This document shows positions 52,610 to 61,520 of a DNA stretch of 64,000 nt, piece by piece (position 1 is the first letter of the stretch; the number at the start of each line of letters is the position of its first letter). The position numbers and the translations under genes were made by a program. The DNA lies in the NCBI RefSeq assembly GCF_018129005.1, contig NZ_JAAEDL010000004.1:1-64000 (forward strand), given 5' to 3'. The stretch is from Neoroseomonas eburnea (GTDB taxonomy: Bacteria > Pseudomonadota > Alphaproteobacteria > Acetobacterales > Acetobacteraceae). Below the pieces are notes generated by a model that had not been told where the DNA came from, did no database searches, and was given only the letters and a program-made list of their open reading frames with translations.

Positions 52610-55293
52610 TATGAGCCCGTGGCGTCTGTACCGTCGCCACTCGGCTCCGGCGGCACCAGCGCCGCGACCAATCCGTGCAGCGCCTCGGCCAGGCCCTCGG
52701 CCCGCATGCGCGGATCCTCACTTGCCACCGCCAGGGCACGCACGGCCACCGGGGCGCCGAAGGCGATACGCACCGGGTGGCGGCGGGGCAGGCGGGCGTC
52801 GCGCGGCATGGCTTCGAAGGCACCGCTGATGAAGGCGGGCACGACGGTAACGTCGTCCATGCCGTCCAGCACCACGCCGATGCCGGGCAGGAAGCGTTGC
52901 AGCCGGCCGTCGGGCGACCGCCAGGATTCCGGGAACCACACCAGCCCCTGGCCGCGCTCCAGCACCGCGCGCGCCATCGCGACCGCCTGCGCCGGCATCC
53001 GCTCATCCACCGGGAAGACCTGGAAGGTATGGGCGAAGCCGCGTGCCACGGCGTTGGCGAAAAGGCGCTCCACCGCGCCGCTCCACCACAGGCGGCGTGC
53101 CGCGGCGAAGGGCAGGGATGCCGCGACCAGCCCGGGGTCGAGGTCGCTGACATGGTTGGCGACGATGACGAAGGGACCCTCGCGGGGCACGTTCTCCACC
53201 CCGGTGGCGCGCAGGTCGAACATCACGCGGCCGATGCCCCGCGCTGCCGCCCAGCCGCCCGCGCGCAGCGGCCAGAGCAGCGGCGAGCGCGGGGCGGTGG
53301 CGCGCGTCACCTCGGCGGCAAGCTCCTCGGCGCTGCGGTGCGGCACCGTGACGACGGCGGCACCACCCGCCGCGCGCCGCAGCAGGGCGCGCACCGTCGC
53401 CATCTCGGCCATCTCGTGCTCGGTCAGTCGCATTCCCGTGCGCTGCTCGATCTCGAGCGCCAGGGAGATCCATTCCAGGCTGTCGATGCCGAGGTCGAGC
53501 GCCGGGTTCGCCTCGGGCGAGAGCGGTTTGCCGGCGTAGCGCGCCTGCAGGATCTCCCACACCTCGCGCGCGCCGGGTGTGGCGACCAAGGCGGCGTCCT
53601 CCTCGCTCAGCGGTGCGGGGGCCTGCGGCGCGCGGCCTTCCAGAAGTTCCTCGTAGAGCCTGGCCAGGCGGAAACGCTGCACCTTGCCCAGGCGCGTGCG
53701 CGGCAGCGGCTCCCGCGCCAGCACGTAGCCGGCGAGCCTCTGGTAGGACGGCAGGTCCTGTGCCGCCGCCGTCAGGGCGACCCGCACCACATCCTCGACG
53801 CGCGTATTGCCGCCGGCGCGGATCGCGGCGAGGTCCGGCAGCACCACCGCGACCAGCGCGCCGGCGCGCTCGAGCACCGCGATCTCCTTGATCGCCGGAT
53901 GCGCGCCGTAGGCCTCCTCCACCTCCTCCGGCATCACGTTCTTGCCGCCGCCGAGGACGATCAGTTCCTTGCTGCGCCCGGTGACATAGAGGAAGCCGTC
54001 CGTGTCCAGGCGTCCGAGGTCGCCGGTGCGGAACCAGCCATCCGCGGTGAAGGCGGCGGCATTGGCTTCCGGGTTGTTGCGGTAGCCGGCGAAGACATTG
54101 GGCCCGCGCAGCAGGATCTCCCCGATGCCGAGCACGTCGGGTGCGTCGATGCGGATCTGGGTGCCGGCAGCGATCGGCCGGCCTTCCGATCCGATCCGCT
54201 GCGCCCCTGGCGTGTTGCCGGTGAAGAGAGAGGCCGTCTCTGCCAGGCCGTAGCCGCTGGCGACCTTCCAGCCGAGCGCCTCCAGCATCCAGGTGGCCTC
54301 CGGGTCGAGCTTCGCCCCTCCCGAGACCATCAGGCGCAGGTCCGGCGCCATCTGCGCATGCAGCGAGCCGAACAGCCGCCGCCCGATGTCGATGCCGCCC
54401 CGCCGCAGGCTGGTGGCGAATTCGAGCAGCGCGCCGAACACCATCCGCGCGGCGCGCCCGCGCGCCGCGACCCGCGCCTGGAGCCCGGCCAGCAGCGCGA
54501 CATAGAGGCGCGGCACGCCGACCATGATGGTGGCGCGCGCGGACTTCAGTGCCTGCACGATCTGCGGGCCCGTCACCGCTTCCGGCAGCACGACCGTCGC
54601 GCCGGCGGCGAAGGGCGTCATCAGCCCGACGAGGAAGGGATAGACATGGTGCAGCGGCAGCGGCACCAGCATCCGGTCGCCCGGGCCGATGAGGCCCTGC
54701 GCCAGCACGCCCGTCAGGTTGGCGGTCAGGTTCGCATGCGTCAGGGTGAACAGCTTCGGCGCGCCGGTGGTGCCGGAGGTGGCGACGATCAGCGCGTCCT
54801 CGTCGGGCCGCAACTCCGGCAGCGGGCCGGGGTCGGCGCCGCGCAGCGCGTGCCAGCCCTCGGGGGCGTCCGGCTCGTCCACCAGCACGATGCGCAGCCC
54901 GTCGCGGCGCGGCATCGCGGCGGCGGCATGGGCGGCGGAGGCGAAAAGCCAGCGGCAGCCGGCATCGGCAATGATCGCCTCGGCCTCATGCGCGCCGGAC
55001 AGGTCGTCGATCGCCAGCGGCAGTGCGCCCGTCGCGGCGACCGCGAGCCGCACCACGATCCAGTGCGGCGAGTTGGGGGCATGGATCGCGACGGGTTCCC
55101 CGCGCGCCATCCCGGCCGCGATCAGCCCGCCGGCCAGGCGCGCCGCCTCGTTTGCGATCGTGGCGGCGGCCCAGGGGATGGGCGTCTCGCCGGCCATGGT
55201 CACGACCGCCGGTGCGTTGCCGCGCGCGGCAAGCGCGGCGATCAGCCGCGCCGGCGTCCAGCATGTCGTGTCCGCACCCGGTATCGCGTCCAT
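52609..55293 (-). CDS. Three-module protein: AMP ligase, acyl carrier, PlsC acyltransferase
   Basis: 894 residues. Module 1 (about 1-555) is an adenylate-forming ligase with IVATSGTTGAPK (169-180), GYGLAETASL (347-356), RTGDLGRLD (422-430) and the catalytic Lys in RTRLGKVQR (Lys537). Module 2 (about 570-645) is a carrier domain with the phosphopantetheine serine in LGIDSLEW (Ser605). Module 3 (about 690-890) is a lysophospholipid-type acyltransferase with NHVSDLD (HX4D, His714) and FPES (787-790). The likely reaction is activation of a fatty acid, loading on the built-in carrier and transfer to a lysolipid or other alcohol. E. coli Aas has the two catalytic domains in the reverse order and no carrier. 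Start MDAIPGADTT at 55293. Confidence 0.9.
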   Translation of the reverse strand: MDAIPGADTTCWTPARLIAALAARGNAPAVVTMAGETPIPWAAATIANEAARLAGGLIAAGMARGEPVAIHAPNSPHWIVVRLAVAATGALPLAIDDLSGAHEAEAIIADAGCRWLFASAAHAAAAMPRRDGLRIVLVDEPDAPEGWHALRGADPGPLPELRPDEDALIVATSGTTGAPKLFTLTHANLTANLTGVLAQGLIGPGDRMLVPLPLHHVYPFLVGLMTPFAAGATVVLPEAVTGPQIVQALKSARATIMVGVPRLYVALLAGLQARVAARGRAARMVFGALLEFATSLRRGGIDIGRRLFGSLHAQMAPDLRLMVSGGAKLDPEATWMLEALGWKVASGYGLAETASLFTGNTPGAQRIGSEGRPIAAGTQIRIDAPDVLGIGEILLRGPNVFAGYRNNPEANAAAFTADGWFRTGDLGRLDTDGFLYVTGRSKELIVLGGGKNVMPEEVEEAYGAHPAIKEIAVLERAGALVAVVLPDLAAIRAGGNTRVEDVVRVALTAAAQDLPSYQRLAGYVLAREPLPRTRLGKVQRFRLARLYEELLEGRAPQAPAPLSEEDAALVATPGAREVWEILQARYAGKPLSPEANPALDLGIDSLEWISLALEIEQRTGMRLTEHEMAEMATVRALLRRAAGGAAVVTVPHRSAEELAAEVTRATAPRSPLLWPLRAGGWAAARGIGRVMFDLRATGVENVPREGPFVIVANHVSDLDPGLVAASLPFAAARRLWWSGAVERLFANAVARGFAHTFQVFPVDERMPAQAVAMARAVLERGQGLVWFPESWRSPDGRLQRFLPGIGVVLDGMDDVTVVPAFISGAFEAMPRDARLPRRHPVRIAFGAPVAVRALAVASEDPRMRAEGLAEALHGLVAALVPPEPSGDGTDATGS

Positions 55294-55437
55294 GCCCGGC
55301 TCCCTGTTCCGGGACCGATCATGGCCCGCCCGCGCTGTGTCGCCAAAGGCCGGAGTGTCCGTGCCGCCGTCCGGCACAGCCTGGGCATGCCGGCACCGGA
55401 ACCGAGAATGCACCATTCGGCACATTCTCGGGCGGTC

Positions 55438-56004
55438 TCAGATCCAGCGGCCGGTCCGCCTCACCTGGGAGGGTGTCAGCCCCATCGGGGAAGGGCCGAT
55501 GTCGCCACCGAGCGTCAGCACGCGGCCCGCCGCATCCCGCCAGGTGGTCGCGACGGTGATGTCGGGGTTGTTGGTGATCCCCGGCTTGTCGCGGCAGCAC
55601 AGCCAGTAGACTTCGTCGGCGATCGCTCCACCGCTGCTGCCGCCGCCGATGATGTCCGACAGTCGCTTCTCCGAGCCGTCCGGGACCGGGATGACGAGGC
55701 CGGCGCCGGAATCCTCGCCGACCAGGTAGACGCCGCTGGGGTCGCGGAAATCGTTGGTGCCGAAGCAGACGTAGTTCGGAATGGTGCTGTAGGCGGTCTT
55801 CACTTCCGTCGCGGCGGCGCGGACGGTCGCCTCGTCCGGGGCCTGGCGGCACAGCAGATCCATCAGCGGATCCGACGCCTCCGAATTCAGCAACTGGCCA
55901 TCACGCGTGAAGAAGTAGATGGTCACTCCGGGTGGCACGAGATAGGTGCCGAAGGACGTCCCGGGGCCGCGGCCGCCATGGCCGGTCACGACCACACCCG
56001 TCAT
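55438..56004 (-). CDS. Unknown HG-motif protein (tentatively Stv-like domain)
   Basis: A 188-residue protein without signal peptide or membrane helix. The N-terminus MTGVVVTGHGGRGPG followed by YLVPPGVTIYFFTRDGQLL resembles the domain annotated as putative adhesin Stv in domain collections, from memory and with limited confidence. The C-terminal half is glycine-rich (SDIIGGGSSGGAIADEVYW) and contains two adjacent cysteines (WLCCRDKPG). GGAGG lies 5 bases upstream of ATG 56004. A good promoter lies at 56136-56165. No function is proposed. Confidence 0.75.
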   Translation of the reverse strand: MTGVVVTGHGGRGPGTSFGTYLVPPGVTIYFFTRDGQLLNSEASDPLMDLLCRQAPDEATVRAAATEVKTAYSTIPNYVCFGTNDFRDPSGVYLVGEDSGAGLVIPVPDGSEKRLSDIIGGGSSGGAIADEVYWLCCRDKPGITNNPDITVATTWRDAAGRVLTLGGDIGPSPMGLTPSQVRRTGRWI

Positions 56005-56135
56005 GCTCGCCTCCTGTCGCATCGTGTCGAGGGGGCTGCATCTCAAGCGCCCGTCCAACCGGCCAAGGCCTCTGCTCCGCCTTGCCAGGGGCCGCTTCTC
56101 CGAGGGCCCGATGCTGTGAACCCCACAATATCGGA

Positions 56136-56165
56136 ATCATAGCTGGCGCCAAACGTTGGTTGCAA
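56136..56165 (-). promoter_or_regulatory. Predicted sigma-70 promoter for the HG-motif gene
   Basis: Minus strand TTGCAA (56165-56160) and TATGAT (56141-56136) are separated by 18 bases and stand in a locally AT-rich patch. The start codon at 56004 is about 130 bases downstream, implying a leader of about 120 bases that includes GC-rich repeats. Confidence 0.5.
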
Positions 56166-56286
56166 GATGCCCGGCAAATACGCCCATCGCGTGTGTTACT
56201 GCCGCGCCGCATGAACGCATGGCGATGGGGGGCTGTCGCGCCGCAGCCATGGGCATGGCATCCTGCCAGCCTTGCGGAGGAACGCC

Positions 56287-57306
56287 ATGCCCGAGACCAA
56301 CCTGCAGATCCTGCTGAAACGGCGCCCTGTCGGCGCCCCGGTGCCAGAGGATTTTGCCGTCGTCGAGACACCCGTGCCCGAGCCCGGCGACGGCCAGGTG
56401 CTGGTGCGGGCACGCTTCCTTTCGCTCGACCCCTACATGCGGGGGCGGATGGCCGATGCGAAATCCTATGCCAAGCCGGTTGCGCTCGGCGCGGTGATGG
56501 AAGGGCAGACCGCGGGCGAGGTCGTGGCGTCCCGCCATCCGGATTTTGCGCCGGGCGATGTCGTGCTCGGCGGCTATGGCTGGCAGCGCTTCTCGGTCGT
56601 CGGGCCGGAGAGGTTGTTCAAGGTGCCGGCTGCCGACCCACCGCTGTCGAGCAGCCTCGGGGTGCTCGGTATGCCCGGGCTCACGGCCTGGGTAGGGCTG
56701 GAGGACATCGGCCAGCCCAAGGCTGGCGAGACGGTGGTGGTCTCAGCCGCTTCCGGCGCGGTCGGCCAAGTGGTCGGGCAGATCGCAAAGATCAGGGGCT
56801 GCAAGGTGGTCGGTATCGCCGGCGGCTCGAAGAAGTGCGACTTTGTGGTGAAGGAGCTCGGCTTCGACGCCTGTCTCGATCACCATGGCGATCTCGATGC
56901 GCAGCTCGATGCCGCGGTGCCCGAGGGCATCGACGTCTATTGGGAAAACGTCGGCGGCAAGGTGCAGGCCGCGGTCTTCCCCCGCTTCCGCGACTTCGGC
57001 CGCATGGTGATGTGCGGCATGATCGCCCAGTACAACGAGGCCCCGGGCGCCGACGCCGCCGGCGCACCGGCCGGCCCGAACCTTGGGCCGGTGGTGCGCA
57101 AGCGGCTGCGCATCCAGGGCTTCATCGTCAGCGACACCGGTTGGCCCCGCTACGGTACCTTCCGCGCTCAGATGGAGGGTTGGATCCGTGAAGGCCGCCT
57201 GCACTGGCGGGAAGATGTCGTGGACGGCCTGCGCAACGCTCCGACGGCCTTCATCGGCCTGCTGAAGGGCGAGAATTTCGGCAAGCTGGTGGTCCGGGTG
57301 GACTGA
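56287..57306 (+). CDS. NADP-dependent medium-chain oxidoreductase (CurA / leukotriene B4 dehydrogenase type)
   Basis: Zinc-free MDR enzyme of 339 residues that reduces C=C bonds of enones. The N-terminal LSLDPYMRGRM, the GVLGMPGLTAWVGL segment, the NADP motif AASGAVGQVVGQIAK and the ENVGGKVQAAV block identify the family. GGAGG lies 6 bases before ATG 56287. Single gene, divergent from the HG-motif protein; the structured region 57307-57516 follows. Confidence 0.93.
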   Translation: MPETNLQILLKRRPVGAPVPEDFAVVETPVPEPGDGQVLVRARFLSLDPYMRGRMADAKSYAKPVALGAVMEGQTAGEVVASRHPDFAPGDVVLGGYGWQRFSVVGPERLFKVPAADPPLSSSLGVLGMPGLTAWVGLEDIGQPKAGETVVVSAASGAVGQVVGQIAKIRGCKVVGIAGGSKKCDFVVKELGFDACLDHHGDLDAQLDAAVPEGIDVYWENVGGKVQAAVFPRFRDFGRMVMCGMIAQYNEAPGADAAGAPAGPNLGPVVRKRLRIQGFIVSDTGWPRYGTFRAQMEGWIREGRLHWREDVVDGLRNAPTAFIGLLKGENFGKLVVRVD

Positions 57307-57516
57307 TGTCGGTCAGCTTCCCTGCTGACCGGAACCAGAGCCCTGGTTTCGCGCCGGGCCGTCCCGCCGGCCCCGCGCGCAGCACCGCCGGGCCTTGCCG
57401 ATGACGCCTTCGGCAAGGCCAGCCTGAACGATCGGCGCGGGCGCTGCGCGGAGCTGCCGCCTTCCGCGCGGCTGCGGCGCCGTCTCACGGCTGCGCTCGC
57501 CGTCTGCACCGGGCGG
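57307..57516 (+). other. Hairpin-rich region, possible degenerate relative of the repeat
   Basis: Between the convergent oxidoreductase and LLM genes. In order it has GGTCAGC/GCTGACC (57311-57330), AACCAG/CTGGTT (57333-57348) and a perfect 11-bp stem GGCCTTGCCGA/TCGGCAAGGCC (57391-57420). The order of a CAGC hairpin, a CCTGGT/CGCGC stretch and a TGCCGA/TCGGCA hairpin parallels the copies at 3335-3462 and 47263-47391, but base identity is low. It may simply be a bidirectional terminator region. Confidence 0.45.
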
Positions 57517-58584
57517 TCAATCAGCCGCCTGCGATGCCCGCGGAGCGGCGAAGCGCGGCGCCACCTTCTCCATGAAGAGGCGGATCGAGCGCGCGGCGAC
57601 CTCCGCGGGCATCGGGCCGAGGCGGAAGGAACAGATCACGCCGCCGACCCCGGTCGCCTCGATTTCCGCCATGCACCGGGCGACCGTTGCGGGCGAGCCG
57701 GCGATCAGCGCGTGGTCGGGGTTCACACGGGCGGGCGGCGCCGTCTCCTTCCTCATGATGATGCCCTGCTCGGCATAGATCCTCTCCCGCAGTTCCTGGC
57801 GGTGTTCCTGCATCGCCTCGAAGGCGGGGATGCCGATACGCTCGGCCTCGGTGTCGGTCTCGGCGACGACGACGTTCCGCCACACCCAGGATTCGTCCAT
57901 GCAACGCGCGACATGCGCGGCATCGAAGCCGGCCCCAGCCATGGCCGCGCGATAGAGTGCGAGCCGCCGCGCCGTCACCTCGTTCGACTGCACGTTCATC
58001 AGGAAGGGCAGGCCCCGGCGCGCGAGGTGCAACGCGCCTTCCTCCGAGGAGGCGGCGCGGATGACGTAGGGATGCGGCTTCGTGAAGGATGCCGGCCGCA
58101 GGCGCGGCACCTTGAGCGACCAGTGCCTGCCCTCATGCGTGAAGCCGTCCGGGCTGGTCCAGGCCTTGAGCATGATGCCCTCGGCTTCCTCGTAGCGTTC
58201 GAGCGCTTCCTCGTGCGGGATGCCGTAGCCCTGGTATTCGTAGACATTGTAGGCGGTGCCGCGGCCGAGCCCGACGATGACGCGCCCGCGGCCGAGATTG
58301 TCGAGCAGCGACATCTGCTCGGCCAGCCGCATCGGGTGGTGCAGCGAGACCTGCGCCACCGCGAAGCCCACCTTGATGTGCCTGGTTGCCGCGAGCACCG
58401 CGGCGGCGAAGGTCACCGGATCGACATAGGCGCAGTTGCCGTCGAAATGGTGCTCGGCGAGCCAGAGCACCTCGACGCCGAGCTCGTCGCAGAGCTTCGC
58501 CTCCGCCACGCAGTCGGCGATCACCTCCGCGTCGCGGTCCGGATCGCGGCTCTCGGGGAAGAGGAAATTGCTGAAGCGCAGCAT
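57517..58584 (-). CDS. LLM-class flavin-dependent oxidoreductase
   Basis: Luciferase-like TIM-barrel monooxygenase of 355 residues. VLWLAEHHFDGNCAYVDP, VGFAVAQVSLHHPMRLAEQ and GLGRGTAYNVYEYQGYG are typical of the alkanal-monooxygenase-like group. It needs reduced FMN or F420 from another protein. Single gene with a 216-base gap upstream that holds its promoter; no boxes stood out. Substrate unknown. Confidence 0.9.
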   Translation of the reverse strand: MLRFSNFLFPESRDPDRDAEVIADCVAEAKLCDELGVEVLWLAEHHFDGNCAYVDPVTFAAAVLAATRHIKVGFAVAQVSLHHPMRLAEQMSLLDNLGRGRVIVGLGRGTAYNVYEYQGYGIPHEEALERYEEAEGIMLKAWTSPDGFTHEGRHWSLKVPRLRPASFTKPHPYVIRAASSEEGALHLARRGLPFLMNVQSNEVTARRLALYRAAMAGAGFDAAHVARCMDESWVWRNVVVAETDTEAERIGIPAFEAMQEHRQELRERIYAEQGIIMRKETAPPARVNPDHALIAGSPATVARCMAEIEATGVGGVICSFRLGPMPAEVAARSIRLFMEKVAPRFAAPRASQAAD

Positions 58585-58800
58585 CCGGGCTTCTCCGTGG
58601 TGGGCGCGGAAAGCCTAGCTGATCGCGGCAGTCACGCAACCTTCGCAGCTGCGGCATGACGTGCCGCCGGCCTGCTCAGGGCGCGAAGCGGATGTCGGTG
58701 CCGCCACCGCGGCTCCGAGGCGGATCCCGAGCGGGCGGAGACGCACGCAACAACAAGAGGTGGCAGTGGTTGCCGTGAGCCAAGGCGAACGGAAGCCGCT

Positions 58801-59574
58801 CTAGGCGCGGAACATCCCGCCACCATCCACGTCGACCACCGTGCCGTTGACATAGGTGCCGCGCGGCGAGGCAAGGAAGACAGCAAGGTCGGCGATCTCG
58901 GCGGCCTCGATCGGCCGTCCGAAGGGCAGGTTGGTCAGCATCTCCGCCCAACGCTCCTCGTCGCCGAACTTCAGCTTCGCGTTGGTGCGCGCCTGGGTCA
59001 GCATGCGGTCGGTCTTGGTGACCGCCGGATTGATGCCGACGACCTTCACGCCGCTCGCCTGCGCCGCCGCGCCGAGCGCGGAGGTGAAGGCGATCAGCGC
59101 CGCATTCCCGGCGCCACCGCAGATGTAGCCCGCGCGCGGCGCGCGGCCGGCCATGCCGATGATGTTGACGATGGCGCCCGCCTTCCGCGCTTCCATCGCC
59201 GGCAGATAGAGCTGGCAGAGATGCACATAGCCCAGCACCTTCAGGTCCCAGGCCTGTTTCCACCGCGCGATCGGGATGTCCTGCAGCCGGCCCGAGGGGA
59301 TCGCGCCGGCGTTGTTCACCAGGATCTCGATGTCGGGGAAGGCGGCGTGCAGCCGCTCGCGCTCGGCCTCCTGCGAGAGGTCGGCGGCGAGCGTCTCCAC
59401 GCGCACCTGCCGTGTCGCGCGCAGCTTGTCGGCGGCGGCGGCGAGTGCCGCCCCGTCGCGGGCGGCAAGGACGACGTCGCACCCCTCCGCCGCGAAGGCC
59501 GCGGCGCAGGCGAGGCCGATGCCCTTGGACCCGCCGGTGACGAGCACCCGCTTGCCGGCAAGCTGCATGTCCAT
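58801..59574 (-). CDS. SDR-family oxidoreductase
   Basis: Classical short-chain dehydrogenase of 257 residues. GGSKGIGLACAAAF is the NAD(P) site and NNAGAIPSG the structural NNAG. The catalytic segment is unusual: IIGMAGRAPRAGYICGGAG shows Tyr with a Gly-Gly-Ala-Gly stretch where YxxxK has Lys, so the Lys appears missing. The gene starts 2 bases after the stop of the ThDP enzyme and is likely co-expressed. With an altered active site it may act on unusual substrates or be impaired. Confidence 0.88.
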   Translation of the reverse strand: MDMQLAGKRVLVTGGSKGIGLACAAAFAAEGCDVVLAARDGAALAAAADKLRATRQVRVETLAADLSQEAERERLHAAFPDIEILVNNAGAIPSGRLQDIPIARWKQAWDLKVLGYVHLCQLYLPAMEARKAGAIVNIIGMAGRAPRAGYICGGAGNAALIAFTSALGAAAQASGVKVVGINPAVTKTDRMLTQARTNAKLKFGDEERWAEMLTNLPFGRPIEAAEIADLAVFLASPRGTYVNGTVVDVDGGGMFRA

Positions 59575-59576
59575 GG

Positions 59577-61121
59577 TCAGATGACCAGCTCGATCAGGAA
59601 CGGCCCCGGCCGCGCGAAGGACTGCGCCATCAGGTCGCCGACCTGATCGAGCGTCGTCGCCTGCGCCGCCTCGACGCCCATCGCCTCGGCCATCTTCACC
59701 CAGCCGATGTCCGGATTGCCGAGGTCGAGCATGTCCATCGCCGTGCGGCCCGGATTGGCGCCGACGTTCTGATACTCGCCAAGCAGGATCTGGTATTTGC
59801 GGTTGGCCAGGATGACGGTCGTCACCGGCAGCTTCTCCCGCGCCTGGGTCCACAGCGCCTGCACCGTGTACATGGCGGAACCGTCGGCCTGCAGGTTGAT
59901 GACGCGGCGCCCGCCGCCGCCGATCGCGGCACCCGTGGCCAGCGGCAGTCCGCAGCCGATGGCGCCGCCGGTGATCTGCAGCCAGTCATGCTTCGGCGCG
60001 GCGAAGGTCTCGGGGAAGAAGCCACGGCCGAAGGACACGCTCTCATCGGCGATGATGGCGTTCTCCGGCATCAGGGCGGCGACGGTACGCGCGAGGCCTT
60101 CCGGCGTCGGGGCGCCGCGCGCGCGCTCCGGGCGCGGGCCGACATCGGGCATCGCCACGGCGGGGGCGCCGAGTTCTTCGCACAGCGCGCGCAGCGCCGC
60201 CTCGGCGTCCTGCTCGAAGCGCGTCAGCACATGGACTTCGGCATTCTCCGGGTAGTGCTTCGAAGGCATGCCCGGATAGGCGAAGAAGCCGACCGGCGCC
60301 TTGGCGTTGACCAGCACCAGGTGCTCGACCCAGGACAGCGCCTTGATGGCGACGTCGGCGGGGTAGGGCACGCGTTCCAGCGGCAGGCGCCCCTGGCCGC
60401 GCTGGGTACGGCCGTTGGAACCCTCGGCCAGCAGCTTCGCGCCGGTCGCCTGGGACGCCCGCCATGCGAGCGCCTGGGCGCCTTCCCGCAGCGCCTTGCC
60501 GCCGAGCAGTATCAGCACGTTCTTCTTCTCGCGCAGGATGCGCGCGACATTGCGGATGGCGAGAGCGTCCGCCGCCTGCGGCACCGGCACCGGCAGCGGG
60601 TCCGCGACCACGCCGCCCTCGTCCCAGCAGGTGTCGGAGGGCAGGATCATGGTCGCGACCTGCCCCGGAGAGGTGCGGGCCGCCTGCACCGCCGCGGCCG
60701 CGTCGGCACCGACATCCTTGGCCTTGGTCGAGGTCCGCATCCAGTGCGAGACGCCGCGCGCCCAGCCTTCGGTGTCAGCCGTCAGCGGCGCGTCGAAGGG
60801 GCGGTGATAGGTCGCCTGGTCGCCGACGCAGTTGACGATGCCCGACCGCGCGCGGCGCGCATTGTGCAGGTTGGCCAGGCCGTTCGCGAGGCCCGGGCCG
60901 CAATGCAGCAGGGTCGCCGCCGGCTTCTCCGTCATGCGCCAGTAGCCGTCGGCCATGCCGGTGACGACGTTCTCCTGCAGCCCGAGCACGCACCTCATGC
61001 CCGGAATCCGGTCCAGGGCTGCGACGAAATGCATTTCGCTCGTGCCGGGGTTGGCGAAGCACACCTCCACCCCCGACCGCAGCAGCGTATGGACCAGACT
61101 TTCCGCACCGTTCACCAGCAT
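59577..61121 (-). CDS. ThDP-dependent acetolactate synthase-like enzyme
   Basis: A 514-residue enzyme of the acetolactate synthase / benzoylformate decarboxylase superfamily. The activating glutamate is in VLGLQENVVTGMADG (Glu50), and the ThDP-Mg motif begins ADGSAMYTVQALW and ends with ILANRKYQ. The chain is shorter than biosynthetic acetolactate synthase (about 570) and lacks an FAD-type middle domain signature, so a catabolic 2-keto-acid decarboxylase or carboligase is likely. GGGGAGA precedes ATG 61121. Coupled to the SDR gene downstream, which might reduce its product. Confidence 0.88.
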   Translation of the reverse strand: MLVNGAESLVHTLLRSGVEVCFANPGTSEMHFVAALDRIPGMRCVLGLQENVVTGMADGYWRMTEKPAATLLHCGPGLANGLANLHNARRARSGIVNCVGDQATYHRPFDAPLTADTEGWARGVSHWMRTSTKAKDVGADAAAAVQAARTSPGQVATMILPSDTCWDEGGVVADPLPVPVPQAADALAIRNVARILREKKNVLILLGGKALREGAQALAWRASQATGAKLLAEGSNGRTQRGQGRLPLERVPYPADVAIKALSWVEHLVLVNAKAPVGFFAYPGMPSKHYPENAEVHVLTRFEQDAEAALRALCEELGAPAVAMPDVGPRPERARGAPTPEGLARTVAALMPENAIIADESVSFGRGFFPETFAAPKHDWLQITGGAIGCGLPLATGAAIGGGGRRVINLQADGSAMYTVQALWTQAREKLPVTTVILANRKYQILLGEYQNVGANPGRTAMDMLDLGNPDIGWVKMAEAMGVEAAQATTLDQVGDLMAQSFARPGPFLIELVI

Positions 61122-61520
61122 TCTCCCCACAGGCAAGGATGGCGCAGCCTGCGCGGGACCGGGCGCGGCGGCAAGGGCAGGGGGCCGCCGGCCTGCCATG
61201 CCGTCGCAATGCGCGCGACAGTGCGCGCCGGGGCCTCTCCGTGCGACACCCGCCCCTGGGCCTGGAGCAGACCCCGATCAGGCGGACGCACCTGATCGGG
61301 CGAAGATCCTCGCGGAAACAGTGGCGGGTGTGGTTGCGGTGCGACGAGGCGAACGGTGACCGCCCTGGGCATGAAGGCGCGACCGGTGCCCCCGGACGGG
61401 GCAACCTTTCCTTCACGCACATCATGCTTTCGTGGACCTGGATTGAGGAGCTGAGCCATTTCCCGGAGACCCGAGGCTCGCGGCCCCGAGGCCCGGCCCT
61501 GGGGTCCGCAGGGCGGGCTG
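61122..61520. other. Divergent intergenic region with an inverted repeat
   Basis: A 399-base gap between the ThDP enzyme (minus) and the methyltransferase-like gene (plus). It contains CCCGATCAGG (61273-61282) and CCTGATCGGG (61291-61300), perfect 10-base arms with an 8-base spacer. This fits an operator or a stable hairpin. Small open frames across the gap have no family resemblance. Confidence 0.45.

Noticed and set aside
52675-56142. A very long plus-strand open frame (over 1100 codons) opposite the ligase fusion and HG-motif genes
   Set aside because: It is rich in Arg, His, Gly and Ala, crosses a gene boundary and the promoter region, and shows no domain; it is the antisense shadow of GC-rich coding DNA.
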